Assembly (NCBI RefSeq): GCF_000428585.1
Contig: NZ_AUAF01000025.1
Span: forward strand, 1-48,750
Direction: 5' to 3'
Origin: Zooshikella ganghwensis DSM 15267
GTDB taxonomy: Bacteria; Pseudomonadota; Gammaproteobacteria; Pseudomonadales; Zooshikellaceae
DNA: 48,750 nt
The translations under genes were made by a program, and so were the position numbers. Below, piece after piece: positions 7,872 through 17,308 of this stretch; the stretch's first letter is position 1; each line of letters starts with the position of its first letter. The notes beneath the pieces were generated by a model that had not been told where the DNA came from, ran no database searches, and was given only the letters and a program-made list of their open reading frames with translations.

Positions 7872-8999
7872 ATGTCATCGAGTAAGGATGTGCTGAAGCA
7901 AGAGCCTTCTATCTGGCAGCGCTTACATATTGATCCAGTTCTGCTGTTATTACTACTGCTGTTAACTAGCGGTGGCTTATTTGTACTCTACAGTGCGAGC
8001 GGCCGTAGTGTAGATATCATGACGCGCCAAATCATTTACTTGGGAATTGGTTTTGTCGTGATGATTGTGTTTGGACAGATTCCACCACGGATGTACGCTC
8101 GCTGGTCGCTACCTGTTTTTCTATTGGGAATTTTGCTGCTTGTGGGGGTGTTGCTGTTTGGGGTCGGTGCCATGGGCGCACAACGCTGGCTAGCGGTGCC
8201 AGGGATGTCTTCTGTACGCTTTCAACCATCTGAGCTTATGAAACTGGTGATGCCTATGGTGATTGCGTGGTTCATTAGTCGCTCAACTCTACCGCCAAAA
8301 CTCAGGCATGTGATGGTGGCGTTAGCTTTAATCGCAATTCCAGTTGCTTTGATTGCTAAGCAGCCTGACTTAGGTACCTCGTTACTGATTGCGGCTTCTG
8401 GAGTGTTTGTGCTGTTTCTTGGAGGATTAAGCTGGCAGCTTATTGGCTCAGCCGTTGTACTTGCAATCCCCTCTGGCTGGGCAATGTGGCATTTTGTGAT
8501 GCGGGAATACCAAAAAAAGCGGGTATTGACCTTTTTAGATCCTGAAAGTGATCGGCTAGGTGCAGGGTGGAATATTACCCAATCAAAAGTAGCAATAGGC
8601 TCAGGAGGTATTCACGGAAAAGGTTGGATGTTGGGCACTCAATCTCACTTAGACTTTTTACCCGAAAGCCACACGGACTTTATTATTGCTGTGCTTGCAG
8701 AAGAATTTGGTTTGACGGGAGTGATGTGTTTGTTGCTTATTTATTTGGCCATCATTGTGCGTGGCCTGTTTATTTCCGTGCAGGCGCAAACCATTTTTGG
8801 ACGACTGTTGAGTGGTAGTATTATTTTAACATTCTTTGTCTACATCTTTGTCAATATTGGTATGGTGAGTGGCCTTTTACCTGTGGTAGGGGTTCCATTA
8901 CCCTTGGTCAGCCGTGGTGGAACATCAATCGTCACGTTGATGGCTGGTTTTGGTATAATGATGTCAGTGTATACACACCGCAACTTGATTGGACGATAA
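7872..8999 (+). CDS. rodA: RodA peptidoglycan glycosyltransferase
   Basis: RodA is the SEDS-family glycan polymerase of the elongasome and works in complex with PBP2 in the inner membrane. The 375 residues show about ten hydrophobic helices. The SEDS signatures are present: FQPSELMKL, the KQPDLGTSLL block containing the catalytic-region aspartate, GSGGIHGKGWMLGTQSHLDFLPESHTD read in parts, and the final GVPLPLVSRGGTSI. The start has AGGGTAAAG upstream, overlapping the end of mrdA. A 196-base gap to mltB contains nothing I can name. Confidence 0.96.
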   Translation: MSSSKDVLKQEPSIWQRLHIDPVLLLLLLLLTSGGLFVLYSASGRSVDIMTRQIIYLGIGFVVMIVFGQIPPRMYARWSLPVFLLGILLLVGVLLFGVGAMGAQRWLAVPGMSSVRFQPSELMKLVMPMVIAWFISRSTLPPKLRHVMVALALIAIPVALIAKQPDLGTSLLIAASGVFVLFLGGLSWQLIGSAVVLAIPSGWAMWHFVMREYQKKRVLTFLDPESDRLGAGWNITQSKVAIGSGGIHGKGWMLGTQSHLDFLPESHTDFIIAVLAEEFGLTGVMCLLLIYLAIIVRGLFISVQAQTIFGRLLSGSIILTFFVYIFVNIGMVSGLLPVVGVPLPLVSRGGTSIVTLMAGFGIMMSVYTHRNLIGR

Positions 9000-9195
9000 T
9001 TGCCGGATAAATGAATCGTTGTTTTTTATAAGTTGCTATGAAAGTATTTGTGTGAAAACTGCCTAATATAGTCGTGTGAACAAAATCAAATGTTGTGGGA
9101 ATGAAGTCATTTTCCTTCTCTTGTGGTCACACATAAAAGCAATTGTTATTTTTCTATCAGACAAGCTCCTAGCCAACAGTTAGGTAGGGTGAAGC

Positions 9196-10254
9196 ATGCT
9201 AAAGAAGCCTTACAAATTTGTAAAAACGTGTAAGCACATGAATTATGGTTTTATCGCGCTCAATATAACCCTTGCAGCAATGGGTAGCACTAATGTGTGG
9301 GCAGGTGATTATTCAAACCACCCTGAGGCAAAGTCGTTTATTCAGCAAATGAAAAGCGAGCATAAAATGCCTGAGGAAAAGCTGACTAAGCTTTTAACAA
9401 ATGCTAAACGTCAGCAAAGTATTCTCGATGCTATTTCCAGGCCTGCAGAAAAAACTAAAACATGGGGCGAGTATCAAAAGATTTTTTTGACACCTCAACG
9501 AGTAAAAGCGGCTGTCACGTTCTATCAAAATAACCTGAAGGCATTTAAGCTCGCCGAGCAGCGCTATGGTGTGCCAGCAGAGACTATTCTAGCGATTATT
9601 GGTGTTGAGACGTTCTACGGTAAAAACAAAGGCAGTTATCGTGTATTAGATGCGTTAGCCACACTTGGGTTTGATTATCCTCCCAGAGCTAAGTTTTTTA
9701 AATCTGAACTAAAGCATTACTTACTGATGACTGAAGAGCAAAAAGTAGACCCTTTAAGTCTGAAGGGATCCTATGCTGGGGCAATGGGTTATCCCCAGTT
9801 TATTCCTAGCAGTTTTCGTCATTATGCTGTTGATTTTGACAATGATGGAAAAATCAACCTTTGGAATAATCCCACTGATGCGATAGGCAGTGTGGCCAAC
9901 TACTTTCGTCGTCATGGCTGGCAGCCAGGAGAAGCAGTAGCATTCCCGGTATCTGTTAAAGGCAAACAGTTTGAGAAAGGCATAGGTAAAGACTTAAAAC
10001 CTGCTTCAACTGTATCGGAATTACAACAGCTAGGCTGGCGTTACCAGCATGCTAATTTATCTGGGGAGGCCAAGGCTAGAGGCGTTGAGCTGCAAGGTGT
10101 TAAAGGCAAAGAATACTGGTTGACCCTGAATAATTTCTACGTAATTACCCGCTATAATCACAGCACGCTCTATGCTATGGCCGTGCATCAACTGAGTAAC
10201 CAAATAAAAGCCAAAATAAAACCTAAGTCAAAGGCCAAAGCTAAAGAGGCTTAG
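9196..10254 (+). CDS. mltB: lytic murein transglycosylase B
   Basis: MltB cleaves the glycan strand of peptidoglycan between MurNAc and GlcNAc, leaving 1,6-anhydroMurNAc ends, in the periplasm. The protein has 352 residues with the MltB domain: AIIGVETFYGKNKGSYRVLDAL, where the glutamate after GV is the catalytic acid, then GSYAGAMGYPQFIPSSFRHYAVDFDNDG and later NFYVITRYNHSTLYAMAV. The N-terminus has an unusually long basic region before a signal-like segment ending near WAG. Internal Met15 would give a more ordinary signal peptide, but the AGGGTGAAG before 9196 favours the longer start. There is no lipobox, so it seems soluble rather than lipid-anchored. The tail is lysine-rich. Confidence 0.92.
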   Translation: MLKKPYKFVKTCKHMNYGFIALNITLAAMGSTNVWAGDYSNHPEAKSFIQQMKSEHKMPEEKLTKLLTNAKRQQSILDAISRPAEKTKTWGEYQKIFLTPQRVKAAVTFYQNNLKAFKLAEQRYGVPAETILAIIGVETFYGKNKGSYRVLDALATLGFDYPPRAKFFKSELKHYLLMTEEQKVDPLSLKGSYAGAMGYPQFIPSSFRHYAVDFDNDGKINLWNNPTDAIGSVANYFRRHGWQPGEAVAFPVSVKGKQFEKGIGKDLKPASTVSELQQLGWRYQHANLSGEAKARGVELQGVKGKEYWLTLNNFYVITRYNHSTLYAMAVHQLSNQIKAKIKPKSKAKAKEA

Positions 10255-10268
10255 CAATACTCTTTTTT

Positions 10269-10311
10269 AACAAGGTAACCAATGTTGGCTATCCTTGTTG
10301 AAGGGTTTTTT
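10269..10311 (+). terminator. probable terminator after mltB
   Basis: AACAAGG at 10269-10275 pairs with CCTTGTT at 10293-10299, with further inner pairing (ACCAA/TTGG). A run of six T lies a few bases downstream at 10306-10311. Confidence 0.5.
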
Positions 10312-10344
10312 GCTAACACTTATTGATAAATAGGTTTATTTAAC

Positions 10345-11313
10345 GTGTTGATATCTAAATATGCAACAGGATTTTGCGGGTGTTCCCCTTATTCTGTTTC
10401 GCGCTTCGCTAAATACTTTCTGGTGTCGTTTTTATTGTTAAGTGGTTGTACCATGCCTCTTAAAGATGTTAACGATGGCGCACCTAATGGTACTTTTGAT
10501 GCCAGTCAAATACCTGATGCAGTACCACAAATACATAAAGGCCCAGTGAAAAACTCACCTTATACAGTATTAGGTAAAAAGTATTATCCACTAAAGACTG
10601 CTGTGGGCTATCAAGCACAAGGTATTGCCTCATGGTATGGCACAAAGTTTCATGGAAAAGCTACTGCTATTGGTGAAACATACAACATGTATAGCATGAC
10701 AGCAGCCCATAAGACGCTGCCCATCCCTTCTTATGTACGGGTAACCAATCTCAAAAATGGTCGATCAGCTATTGTACGTGTTAATGACCGTGGACCATTT
10801 GTCAAAGGCCGTGAAATTGATCTGTCGTATGCTGCCGCTTTAAAACTTGGCTTTCAACAGCAAGGTACTGCGACCGTTCGCGTGGAAGGTATTGATCCTC
10901 GCACTTACACGGCCAGTCAAACCTCTGTTACCAATAAGCCGTTACTGAAAACAGCGGTTAAAAAGGATACAGGTTCATCACACTTGCTAAGTACATATCA
11001 AGCAGCAAAGCCTCAGGCAGACAGATACGCAGATACTCCTGGCAAAGCACATACTACAGGTGCTTCTTCGGCTCATTCTAAAAAGCTCTTTTTACAGGTT
11101 GCTGCATTACAAGACCAACAGTCTGCTTTTAAACTAAGACATCGATTACAACAGCTGACGGGTATGCCAGTAAAAATCGTTGAAGGTACAGATACACAGC
11201 GACCTTTGCATAAAGTGCGTATTGGACCACTTCCATCCTCAACAGTAGTTAACAAAATACAGCAACAGCTAAATGAAGCCCGCTTAGGCAAACCCCATTT
11301 GGTGGTAGAGTAG
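10345..11313 (+). CDS. rlpA: septal ring lytic transglycosylase RlpA, lipoprotein
   Basis: RlpA is an outer-membrane lipoprotein that, in Pseudomonas, cleaves glycan strands lacking stem peptides at the septum. The 322-residue product starts at GTG. Its signal ends in the lipobox LLSGC, with the lipidated cysteine near residue 35. The double-psi beta-barrel domain covers about residues 90-185 (GIASWYGTKFHGKATAIGE, then NDRGPFVKGREIDLSYAAA). A linker rich in Thr, Ser and Ala follows, and a C-terminal SPOR domain at about 245-322 (KLFLQVAALQDQQSAFKL) targets it to denuded glycan at the division site. It lies in the wall-synthesis run between mltB and dacA. Confidence 0.94.
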   Translation: MLISKYATGFCGCSPYSVSRFAKYFLVSFLLLSGCTMPLKDVNDGAPNGTFDASQIPDAVPQIHKGPVKNSPYTVLGKKYYPLKTAVGYQAQGIASWYGTKFHGKATAIGETYNMYSMTAAHKTLPIPSYVRVTNLKNGRSAIVRVNDRGPFVKGREIDLSYAAALKLGFQQQGTATVRVEGIDPRTYTASQTSVTNKPLLKTAVKKDTGSSHLLSTYQAAKPQADRYADTPGKAHTTGASSAHSKKLFLQVAALQDQQSAFKLRHRLQQLTGMPVKIVEGTDTQRPLHKVRIGPLPSSTVVNKIQQQLNEARLGKPHLVVE

Positions 11314-11368
11314 TAAGCTTTGTATATTGACTGATTTATAATACAAGTAGCGATTTGCCAAACCTTCT

Positions 11369-11393
11369 GCAGGGTTCTTGAGTAGAGCCCTGC
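11369..11393 (+). terminator. strong stem-loop after rlpA
   Basis: GCAGGGTTCT and AGAGCCCTGC pair over 10 bp with one G-U wobble around a 5-base loop. The following GTTAACGTTATTATTT is only moderately T-rich, so it may be a partial terminator before dacA. Confidence 0.45.
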
Positions 11394-11470
11394 GTTAACG
11401 TTATTATTTCTCTACAGATGCATGGAGCTTATATACAGCTCTTAACTTAATCTAAAGCACTACAGTTGCC

Positions 11471-12649
11471 ATGAAAAAAAATTTTGTGACACGTTATATT
11501 GGGTTGATTCTCATACTATTGGTTGGCTCTGTACAGGCTGCCACCATTATTCCTTCCCCACCACAGTTGGCGGCTAAAAGTTACTTATTGTTTGATGCTG
11601 ATACCGGTAAGGTGCTTGTTGAACAAGACGTAGATAAACGTTTACCTCCAGCAAGCCTGACTAAGTTGATGACTGCCTATGTTGCGGACAATGAACTAAG
11701 AGCAGGAAATATTTCGCTTGATGATCAAGTATTGGTCAGTGAAAAAGCCTGGCGCATGAAAGGTTCCCTTATGTTTATTGAGGTGAACTCAAAGGTATCT
11801 GTTGGAGACTTATTGAAAGGCATAATTATTGTGTCAGGTAATGATGCAAGTGTTGCTTTAGCTGAACATATTGCAGGCAGTGAAGAGTCTTTTGCTAGCT
11901 TGATGAATGCTACAGCGCAAAAGTTGGGCATGAGTAATTCGCATTTTGTTAATTCAACAGGTTGGCCGGCTGAAAACCATTACACGACAGCCCGTGATTT
12001 AGCCACGCTAGCAAAAGCGATTATTTATGAGCATCCTGACCGTTATGCCGTGTATAAAGAAAAATACTTTCAATATGGTACTGATAAGAAAACAGGTAAT
12101 CCATTAAGACGCCAAGCTAACAGAAACTCTCTGTTGTGGCGTGATGATGATGTTGATGGTTTAAAGACTGGACATACAGAAGAGGCTGGTTACTGTCTTG
12201 TATCATCGGCTAAAAAAGATGGTCGTAGGTTAATTGCAGTAGTTATGGGAACTAAAAGCCCTAAAGCTCGTGCAAGTGAGTCTCAAAAGCTACTTACCTA
12301 TGGCTTTCGCTTCTTTGAAAATGTCGCAATTAAAAAAGGTGGCGTTCCACTACAGCAAGCTGAGATTTGGAAAGGAACAACCGATAAAGTATCTGTAGGT
12401 ATTACTGAGGATTTAATTATCACTGTTCCTAGAGGCAAGACTGACAGCGTTAAAACTAATTTTCAGCTTAATACACTATTGGAGGCACCGGTTGCCAAAG
12501 GGCAAACTTTAGGCAGTATAGAGGTTAAGTTGGATGATAAAGTACTAGAGCAAGTGCCTATCGTTGCGCTAGATGCTGTGGATGAGGCGGGATTTTTCAA
12601 AGTGATTTGGGATGAAATCCGCTTATTTTTCTATAAATTATTTCTTTAA
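11471..12649 (+). CDS. dacA: D-alanyl-D-alanine carboxypeptidase (PBP5/6 type)
   Basis: DacA trims the terminal D-alanine from pentapeptide stems in the periplasm and so limits cross-linking and helps set cell shape. The 392 residues carry a signal peptide ending near VQAA. The penicilloyl-serine transferase motifs are SLTK (nucleophile Ser62, Lys65), SGN at 122-124 and KTG at 232-234. The C-terminal PBP5 beta domain follows. The last residues form an amphipathic helix (DEIRLFFYKLFL), the usual inner-membrane anchor. It is 21 bases ahead of dat, which suggests joint transcription and a shared theme of D-alanine handling. Confidence 0.95.
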   Translation: MKKNFVTRYIGLILILLVGSVQAATIIPSPPQLAAKSYLLFDADTGKVLVEQDVDKRLPPASLTKLMTAYVADNELRAGNISLDDQVLVSEKAWRMKGSLMFIEVNSKVSVGDLLKGIIIVSGNDASVALAEHIAGSEESFASLMNATAQKLGMSNSHFVNSTGWPAENHYTTARDLATLAKAIIYEHPDRYAVYKEKYFQYGTDKKTGNPLRRQANRNSLLWRDDDVDGLKTGHTEEAGYCLVSSAKKDGRRLIAVVMGTKSPKARASESQKLLTYGFRFFENVAIKKGGVPLQQAEIWKGTTDKVSVGITEDLIITVPRGKTDSVKTNFQLNTLLEAPVAKGQTLGSIEVKLDDKVLEQVPIVALDAVDEAGFFKVIWDEIRLFFYKLFL

Positions 12650-12670
12650 TTTGGTGAGTGTACCCAACTA

Positions 12671-13558
12671 ATGACGCAGGTTTATCTCAATGGACGTTTT
12701 ATAAACCAGCAAGATGCTATGGTTTCTGTCATGGATCGTGGCTTTATGTTTGCTGATGGCGCATATGAAGTTATTCCTGCATTTTATCGGGTACCCTTCC
12801 GAATTGATCAGCACCTAGCACGTCTTGATTTTAGTTTATCAAGTATCCGTATTGAAAATCCCCTGACACATGAGCAATGGAGAGGTGTTTTTGATCAGCT
12901 TTTAGCTGAAAATGCTGGAGAACATCAATCCATTTATTTACAAGTGACGCGGGGTGTGGCTGCTAATCGTAACCATTTGTGGCCAAAAGGCTTGGTGCCA
13001 ACTGTTCTGGTCATGACCTCCCCATTGAAAATGAGGCTAGATGAGTCGTTGTCAGATATTCAAGGAATAACTGCAATGACCACAGAGGACTTACGCTGGA
13101 AACGATGTGATATTAAAGCGATTGCACTATTACCTAATGTGCTTCATCGTCAACGTGCAGAAGAAGCTGGTGCAGATGAAGCTATTTTAATTAATGAACA
13201 GGACCAGGTAACTGAAGGATCATCTAGCAATGTATTCATTGTGAAGGGCAATGAAATAGCAACCCCACCCAAAACTATGCCTATATTAGGTGGCATTACT
13301 CGTGATTTGGTCATTGAGCTGCTGCAGGCTAACACTCAGTATAAACTGTCAGAACGAATGGTGTTACAAAGTGAGCTACGTAATGCTGATGAAGTATGGA
13401 TTACTAGCTCTACGAAAGAAATATGCCCAGTGACCATGCTGGATAGTAAGCCCGTTGGTAATGGCAGCGTCGGTCCTGTGTGGCACGATATTGCGGCACG
13501 TTATCAGCAATACAAGTTACAGCTGGCAGCTGAGTACAGAAAAAACTCGCTAATCTAA
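12671..13558 (+). CDS. dat: D-amino acid aminotransferase
   Basis: This is a fold-type IV PLP aminotransferase. The 295 residues start MTQVYLNGRFINQQDAMVSV and carry DRGFMFADGAYEVI, RCDIKAIALLPNVL with the PLP-binding lysine, and VTEGSSSNVFIV. These match D-amino acid aminotransferases more closely than branched-chain IlvE or PabC, although members of this superfamily are hard to separate by eye. A D-alanine aminotransferase would interconvert D-alanine and D-glutamate with their keto acids. Its position right after dacA, which releases D-alanine, supports that reading. The substrate is inferred, not shown. Confidence 0.85.
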   Translation: MTQVYLNGRFINQQDAMVSVMDRGFMFADGAYEVIPAFYRVPFRIDQHLARLDFSLSSIRIENPLTHEQWRGVFDQLLAENAGEHQSIYLQVTRGVAANRNHLWPKGLVPTVLVMTSPLKMRLDESLSDIQGITAMTTEDLRWKRCDIKAIALLPNVLHRQRAEEAGADEAILINEQDQVTEGSSSNVFIVKGNEIATPPKTMPILGGITRDLVIELLQANTQYKLSERMVLQSELRNADEVWITSSTKEICPVTMLDSKPVGNGSVGPVWHDIAARYQQYKLQLAAEYRKNSLI

Positions 13559-13655
13559 GGGTTCTTCCTTGAGAAGAATCATTTATAATTTACGCATACA
13601 TAAATCTTCCTGCTGATTTACCATTGGTCTGTTTAATTCGAGCTTAAATGTTGTT

Positions 13656-13931
13656 ATGCCTCAATCTACACCACCAGAACCACCTAAAATCGTTTTTCCC
13701 TGTGACTATCCTATCAAAGTCATTGGTGATGCCGCCCCTGACTACAAAGATTTTGTTTGCCGAATGATTCTCAAGCATGCTCCGGACTTCGATGGTAAGG
13801 CGATTGTGAAAGATAGTCGTAATGGTAAGTACATGTCTGTCAATGTCACAATTCGTGCGACAGGAGAAGATCAGTTAAAAGCCTTGTTTGAAGACCTTAA
13901 AGCCAGTGGTCGGGTATCGATGGTACTGTAA
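13656..13931 (+). CDS. ybeD: YbeD family (DUF493) protein
   Basis: This 91-residue protein has the ferredoxin-like ACT-related fold of the YbeD family ([20 protein letters not shown], then the closing [15 protein letters not shown]). The function is unproven. It is linked to lipoate genes across gammaproteobacteria, and an allosteric or regulatory role has been proposed. The stop codon overlaps the lipB start by one base (TAATG), so translation is coupled to lipB. Confidence 0.92.
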   Translation: MPQSTPPEPPKIVFPCDYPIKVIGDAAPDYKDFVCRMILKHAPDFDGKAIVKDSRNGKYMSVNVTIRATGEDQLKALFEDLKASGRVSMVL

Positions 13932-14575
13932 TGTCCTTACCATTGATCGTACGGCATCTTGGATTGCAGCCCTATTTAGCGACTTGGCAACGTATGCAGG
14001 CTTATACTGCAGCACGGCATCAAGATGATATCGATGAAATTTGGTTACTAGAACACCCTCAGGTTTTTACCCAAGGTCAGGCTGGTAAGGCTGAGCATAT
14101 ACTTGCACCTGGCGATATACCCATTGTCAGTGTTGACCGGGGAGGGCAGGTTACTTATCACGGTCCAGGTCAGCTGATTGTCTACCTGCTTATTAATGTT
14201 AAACGAAAACAGTTGGGTGTTAGGGCTTTAGTGACAGCATTGGAAAATGCAATTATTGAAACGCTCAAAGGTTACTCCATTAATGCTGTAGCAAAGCCAG
14301 ATGCACCTGGCGTTTATGTTGATGAGGCCAAAATTGCCTCTTTAGGGCTAAGAATTCGCAAAGGTTGCTCTTATCATGGTTTAGCCCTGAATGTTAAGAT
14401 GGACTTAGAACCCTTTAGTCGAATTAATCCATGTGGCTATGCAGGTATGGCAATGACTCAGCTTGCGCAATGGTTACCAGAAATAACTGTGGCGGAAGTA
14501 GGAGAACAGTTGCAACAGCAACTCACAACACACCTGGATTACCAAGAAGTAATCACAAAAAATGATTGGAATTAG
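13931..14575 (+). CDS. lipB: octanoyl-[ACP]:protein N-octanoyltransferase
   Basis: LipB moves the octanoyl group from acyl carrier protein onto the lipoyl domains of the 2-oxoacid dehydrogenases and the glycine cleavage H protein. The 214 residues contain [40 protein letters not shown], the active-site lysine region [20 protein letters not shown] and the catalytic cysteine in [15 protein letters not shown]. The start overlaps the ybeD stop and lipA begins 3 bases after the stop, forming a tight ybeD-lipB-lipA operon. Confidence 0.96.
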   Translation: MSLPLIVRHLGLQPYLATWQRMQAYTAARHQDDIDEIWLLEHPQVFTQGQAGKAEHILAPGDIPIVSVDRGGQVTYHGPGQLIVYLLINVKRKQLGVRALVTALENAIIETLKGYSINAVAKPDAPGVYVDEAKIASLGLRIRKGCSYHGLALNVKMDLEPFSRINPCGYAGMAMTQLAQWLPEITVAEVGEQLQQQLTTHLDYQEVITKNDWN

Positions 14576-14578
14576 CTG

Positions 14579-15562
14579 ATGACTGATGCCTCTGTGAACA
14601 AACCTAAATCGCAACGTGCTGTGCAGGGTGTGAAACTGCGTGGTGCTGAAAAGGTTGCTCGAATTCCAGTAAAGGTGATTCCTACTGAGAAGGAAGCAAT
14701 GCCGAGAAAGCCGGATTGGGTTCGAGTCAGGTTGTCGGCATCACCTGAAGTTGAGCGTATTAAAAAGTTACTGCGAAAGCACTCACTACATACTGTGTGT
14801 GAAGAAGCATCTTGCCCTAACTTAGGGGAATGCTTTGGTGGTGGTACAGCCACGTTTATGATTATGGGAGATATTTGTACCCGTCGCTGCCCATTCTGTG
14901 ATGTTGCTCATGGTCGGCCTAACCCCCTTGATGTGGATGAGCCGAAGAATCTAGCTGTGGCGATCGCCGATTTACGCTTAAAGTATGTGGTTATTACATC
15001 AGTTGACCGTGATGATTTACGTGATGGTGGAGCGCAGCATTTTGCTGACTGTATTCGTGAGATTCGTCAGCGCTGTCCAAAAACTGAAATTGAAGTACTG
15101 GTACCTGACTTCCGTGGGCGTATGGATGTGGCATTGGATATTTTGGGGGCTGAGCCACCTGATATATTCAATCATAATCTGGAGACTGTACCATCACTTT
15201 ATAAAAAGTCTCGTCCAGGCTCTGACTATGCGTGGTCGCTACAACTATTAAAGCGTTATAAACAACAGGTGCCACATATTCCTACTAAATCTGGCATTAT
15301 GTTGGGGCTAGGAGAGACTAAGGAAGAAGTGATTGAACTGATGCATGATATGCGTGAACATGACATCGAAATGATTACTCTTGGTCAATATTTACAGCCC
15401 AGCCGCCACCATCTTCCTGTAGATCGTTTTGTTCATCCTGATGAGTTTGCTGAATTAGCGGATATCGCTAAGTCATTAGGTTTCAGTAAAGTTGCTAGTG
15501 GTGCTTTGGTAAGGTCTTCTTATCATGCAGATGAACAAGCTAAAGGCGATTTAATTGTGTAA
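14579..15562 (+). CDS. lipA: lipoyl synthase
   Basis: LipA is a radical SAM enzyme that inserts two sulfurs into protein-bound octanoyl chains and consumes its auxiliary cluster. The 327 residues carry both cluster sets: the auxiliary [12 protein letters not shown] and the radical [11 protein letters not shown], followed by [11 protein letters not shown]. The C-terminal [10 protein letters not shown] supplies the conserved serine ligand. It completes the pathway started by LipB. A stem-loop after the stop separates it from the convergent tnaA. Confidence 0.97.
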   Translation: MTDASVNKPKSQRAVQGVKLRGAEKVARIPVKVIPTEKEAMPRKPDWVRVRLSASPEVERIKKLLRKHSLHTVCEEASCPNLGECFGGGTATFMIMGDICTRRCPFCDVAHGRPNPLDVDEPKNLAVAIADLRLKYVVITSVDRDDLRDGGAQHFADCIREIRQRCPKTEIEVLVPDFRGRMDVALDILGAEPPDIFNHNLETVPSLYKKSRPGSDYAWSLQLLKRYKQQVPHIPTKSGIMLGLGETKEEVIELMHDMREHDIEMITLGQYLQPSRHHLPVDRFVHPDEFAELADIAKSLGFSKVASGALVRSSYHADEQAKGDLIV

Positions 15563-15573
15563 TTCTTGCCTAC

Positions 15574-15603
15574 AAAGTGAGGGGCTGCAAATCCCTCGCT
15601 TTT
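15574..15603. terminator. terminator between convergent lipA and tnaA
   Basis: AAAGTGAGGG and CCCTCGCTTT pair around a 9-base loop, with four T at the end on the plus strand and three A ahead of the stem, so it could serve both directions. Confidence 0.55.
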
Positions 15604-15628
15604 GGACCATTGAATTCAGGCTTATATA

Positions 15629-17018
15629 CTACAAACACGGTTTAAAGTGTGCCGTAAAGTGACGTAAAACGGGAGGTTCGTAACTGAAAGTTAAACCTCT
15701 AATCTCTTTTGCTCGTGCTTTTACTTTAACTAAACAGTCTGCAACATATTCCATATGGCTTTTGGTGTAAACACGTCGCGGGATTGCTAAGCGTAAGAAT
15801 TCAAAGGGTGATATTTTCTGCTGATTAGTTTGTGGGTCTCGGCCTAATAATAAAGAACCAATTTCTGTACCTCTAACACCACCTTCTAAATACAGTTCAT
15901 TTGCAAGTGCTTGAGCAGGAAATTGCTGACTGGGAATATGGGGTAATAATATTTTTGCATCAACAAATACAGCATGACCCCCTGTTGGATACTGTATTGG
16001 AATACCTGCTTTAAGCAATAAATTACCCAAGAACTGCACTTGTGCGATGCGATAGTTCAAAAAGTTTTCATCCATTGCTTCATGCAAACCGATAGCCAGT
16101 GCTTCCATATCTCGACCTGCCAGTCCGCCGTAGGTAATAAAACCTTCTTGTGGAATACAACGAATCTGAACATTACGGAAAAGTGTTTCATTATCTCTGA
16201 TACAACATAAGCCGCCAATATTAACTAAACTGTCTTTTTTGGCAGAAAGAGTGAGCATATCACCATACTGAAACATTTCTTTTATAATAGCTGTGATAGT
16301 TTTATCTTGATATCCGCTTTCGCGTTGCTTGATAAACCAAGCATTTTCACAAAAACGTGCAGCATCAATTACCACAGGAATATCATGATGTTGGGCTAGG
16401 CGATAAACTGCTCGCATGTTATCCATAGAAACAGGCTGTCCACCTGTACTATTACATGTAATAGTTGTAATAATAGCGGTAATACGGTTGGCTCCATATT
16501 GCTTGATGGTTGCTTCCAGTGCGTTTAAATCAAAGTTACCTTTCCAGTCATAAGATGAAGTTGTATCAAATGCATAAGGTGTGGGAGTATTAATTGCTTT
16601 TCCGCCAGAAATTTCTACGTGGGCAGCCGTGGTGTCAAAATGATAATTCGAAATAAAAATTGGATTGTGACAGTTGCGATACTCAATAAGTGCAGGAAAC
16701 AGGATTTGCTCTGCCCCTCTGCCTTGGTGAGTGGGCAATATGTAGTGATAATTAAAGACGTCTTGTGCTTTCTTCTGGAGGTGAAAAAAACTTCGACTTC
16801 CTGCATAAGACTCATCACCAACCATTAACCCAGCCCATTGCTTATGACTCATAGCACCTGTGCCTGAGTCGGTTAATAAATCGATAAATACTTCATCACT
16901 ACCGAGTAAAAAAAGGTTATAAACTAGCATTTTTTAGTGCTCTTTGACGTTGTTGAGAACTAATCAAGCTAATAGGTTCAACCATTTTAATGCGAAAGGG
17001 TTCTGGAATTATTTCCAT
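15629..17018 (-). pseudogene. tnaA: tryptophanase with a single-base frameshift near codon 33
   Basis: TnaA is a PLP beta-eliminating lyase that splits tryptophan into indole, pyruvate and ammonia. The 433-residue frame from 16930 covers most of the enzyme: [49 protein letters not shown], the PLP lysine in [13 protein letters not shown], and [15 protein letters not shown]. The family's N-terminus is encoded just upstream in another frame, from an ATG at 17018 with AAGGAA ahead of it (MEIIPEPFRIKMVEP, ending KNASL), and stops at TAA 16919-16917. Removing one T within 16917-16922 joins the two parts into a normal 462-residue enzyme, reading N-L-F-L-L-G-S-D across the joint. The ATG at 16930 has no binding site, so the intact frame is probably not a true gene start. 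It is either a real mutation or a sequence error beside a T-run. I saw no TnaC leader peptide. Confidence 0.88.
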
Positions 17019-17116
17019 ATCGTAATTCCTTTTATAAAAGCTATATGTAATGAATTGTTAGAGAAATAATAAGCTTTTAATATGTGATGGCGAGATTAGC
17101 TGGAACTGCTTTCTTA

Positions 17117-17197
17117 TATACCTATAGCGAAATAATAATTGGCCGGGATATTCTCATATCGACAACAAATCCAAAAAAATGATTCGCGAAGGCTATA
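17117..17197. repeat. palindromic repeat, family B (81 bp)
   Basis: The left end reads TATACCTATAGCGAA and the right end TTCGCGAAGGCTATA, which are imperfect inverted repeats. The right 37 bases closely match those at 41889-41924 and 43143-43178. The element sits between tnaA and holA in noncoding DNA and fits a MITE or large REP-like unit. Confidence 0.7.
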
Positions 17198-17308
17198 AAG
17201 TATAAGTTAATGATTTTTTTGATATTGCTAAGCGTTATTTAACAAAGTGTTGTTGAATCTGCAAAATATATTTTATTAACAGGCCTTAATAAAGGCTTCT
17301 TCTAAAAA

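Noticed and set aside
16917-16930. Programmed +1 frameshift in tnaA like prfB
   Set aside because: The TTA TAA C context offers poor re-pairing after a +1 slip and no upstream stimulatory Shine-Dalgarno is present; mutation or sequence error is simpler.
17019-17300. tnaC leader peptide upstream of tnaA
   Set aside because: No short frame with the tryptophan and C-terminal proline pattern is found; the region holds a family B repeat instead.
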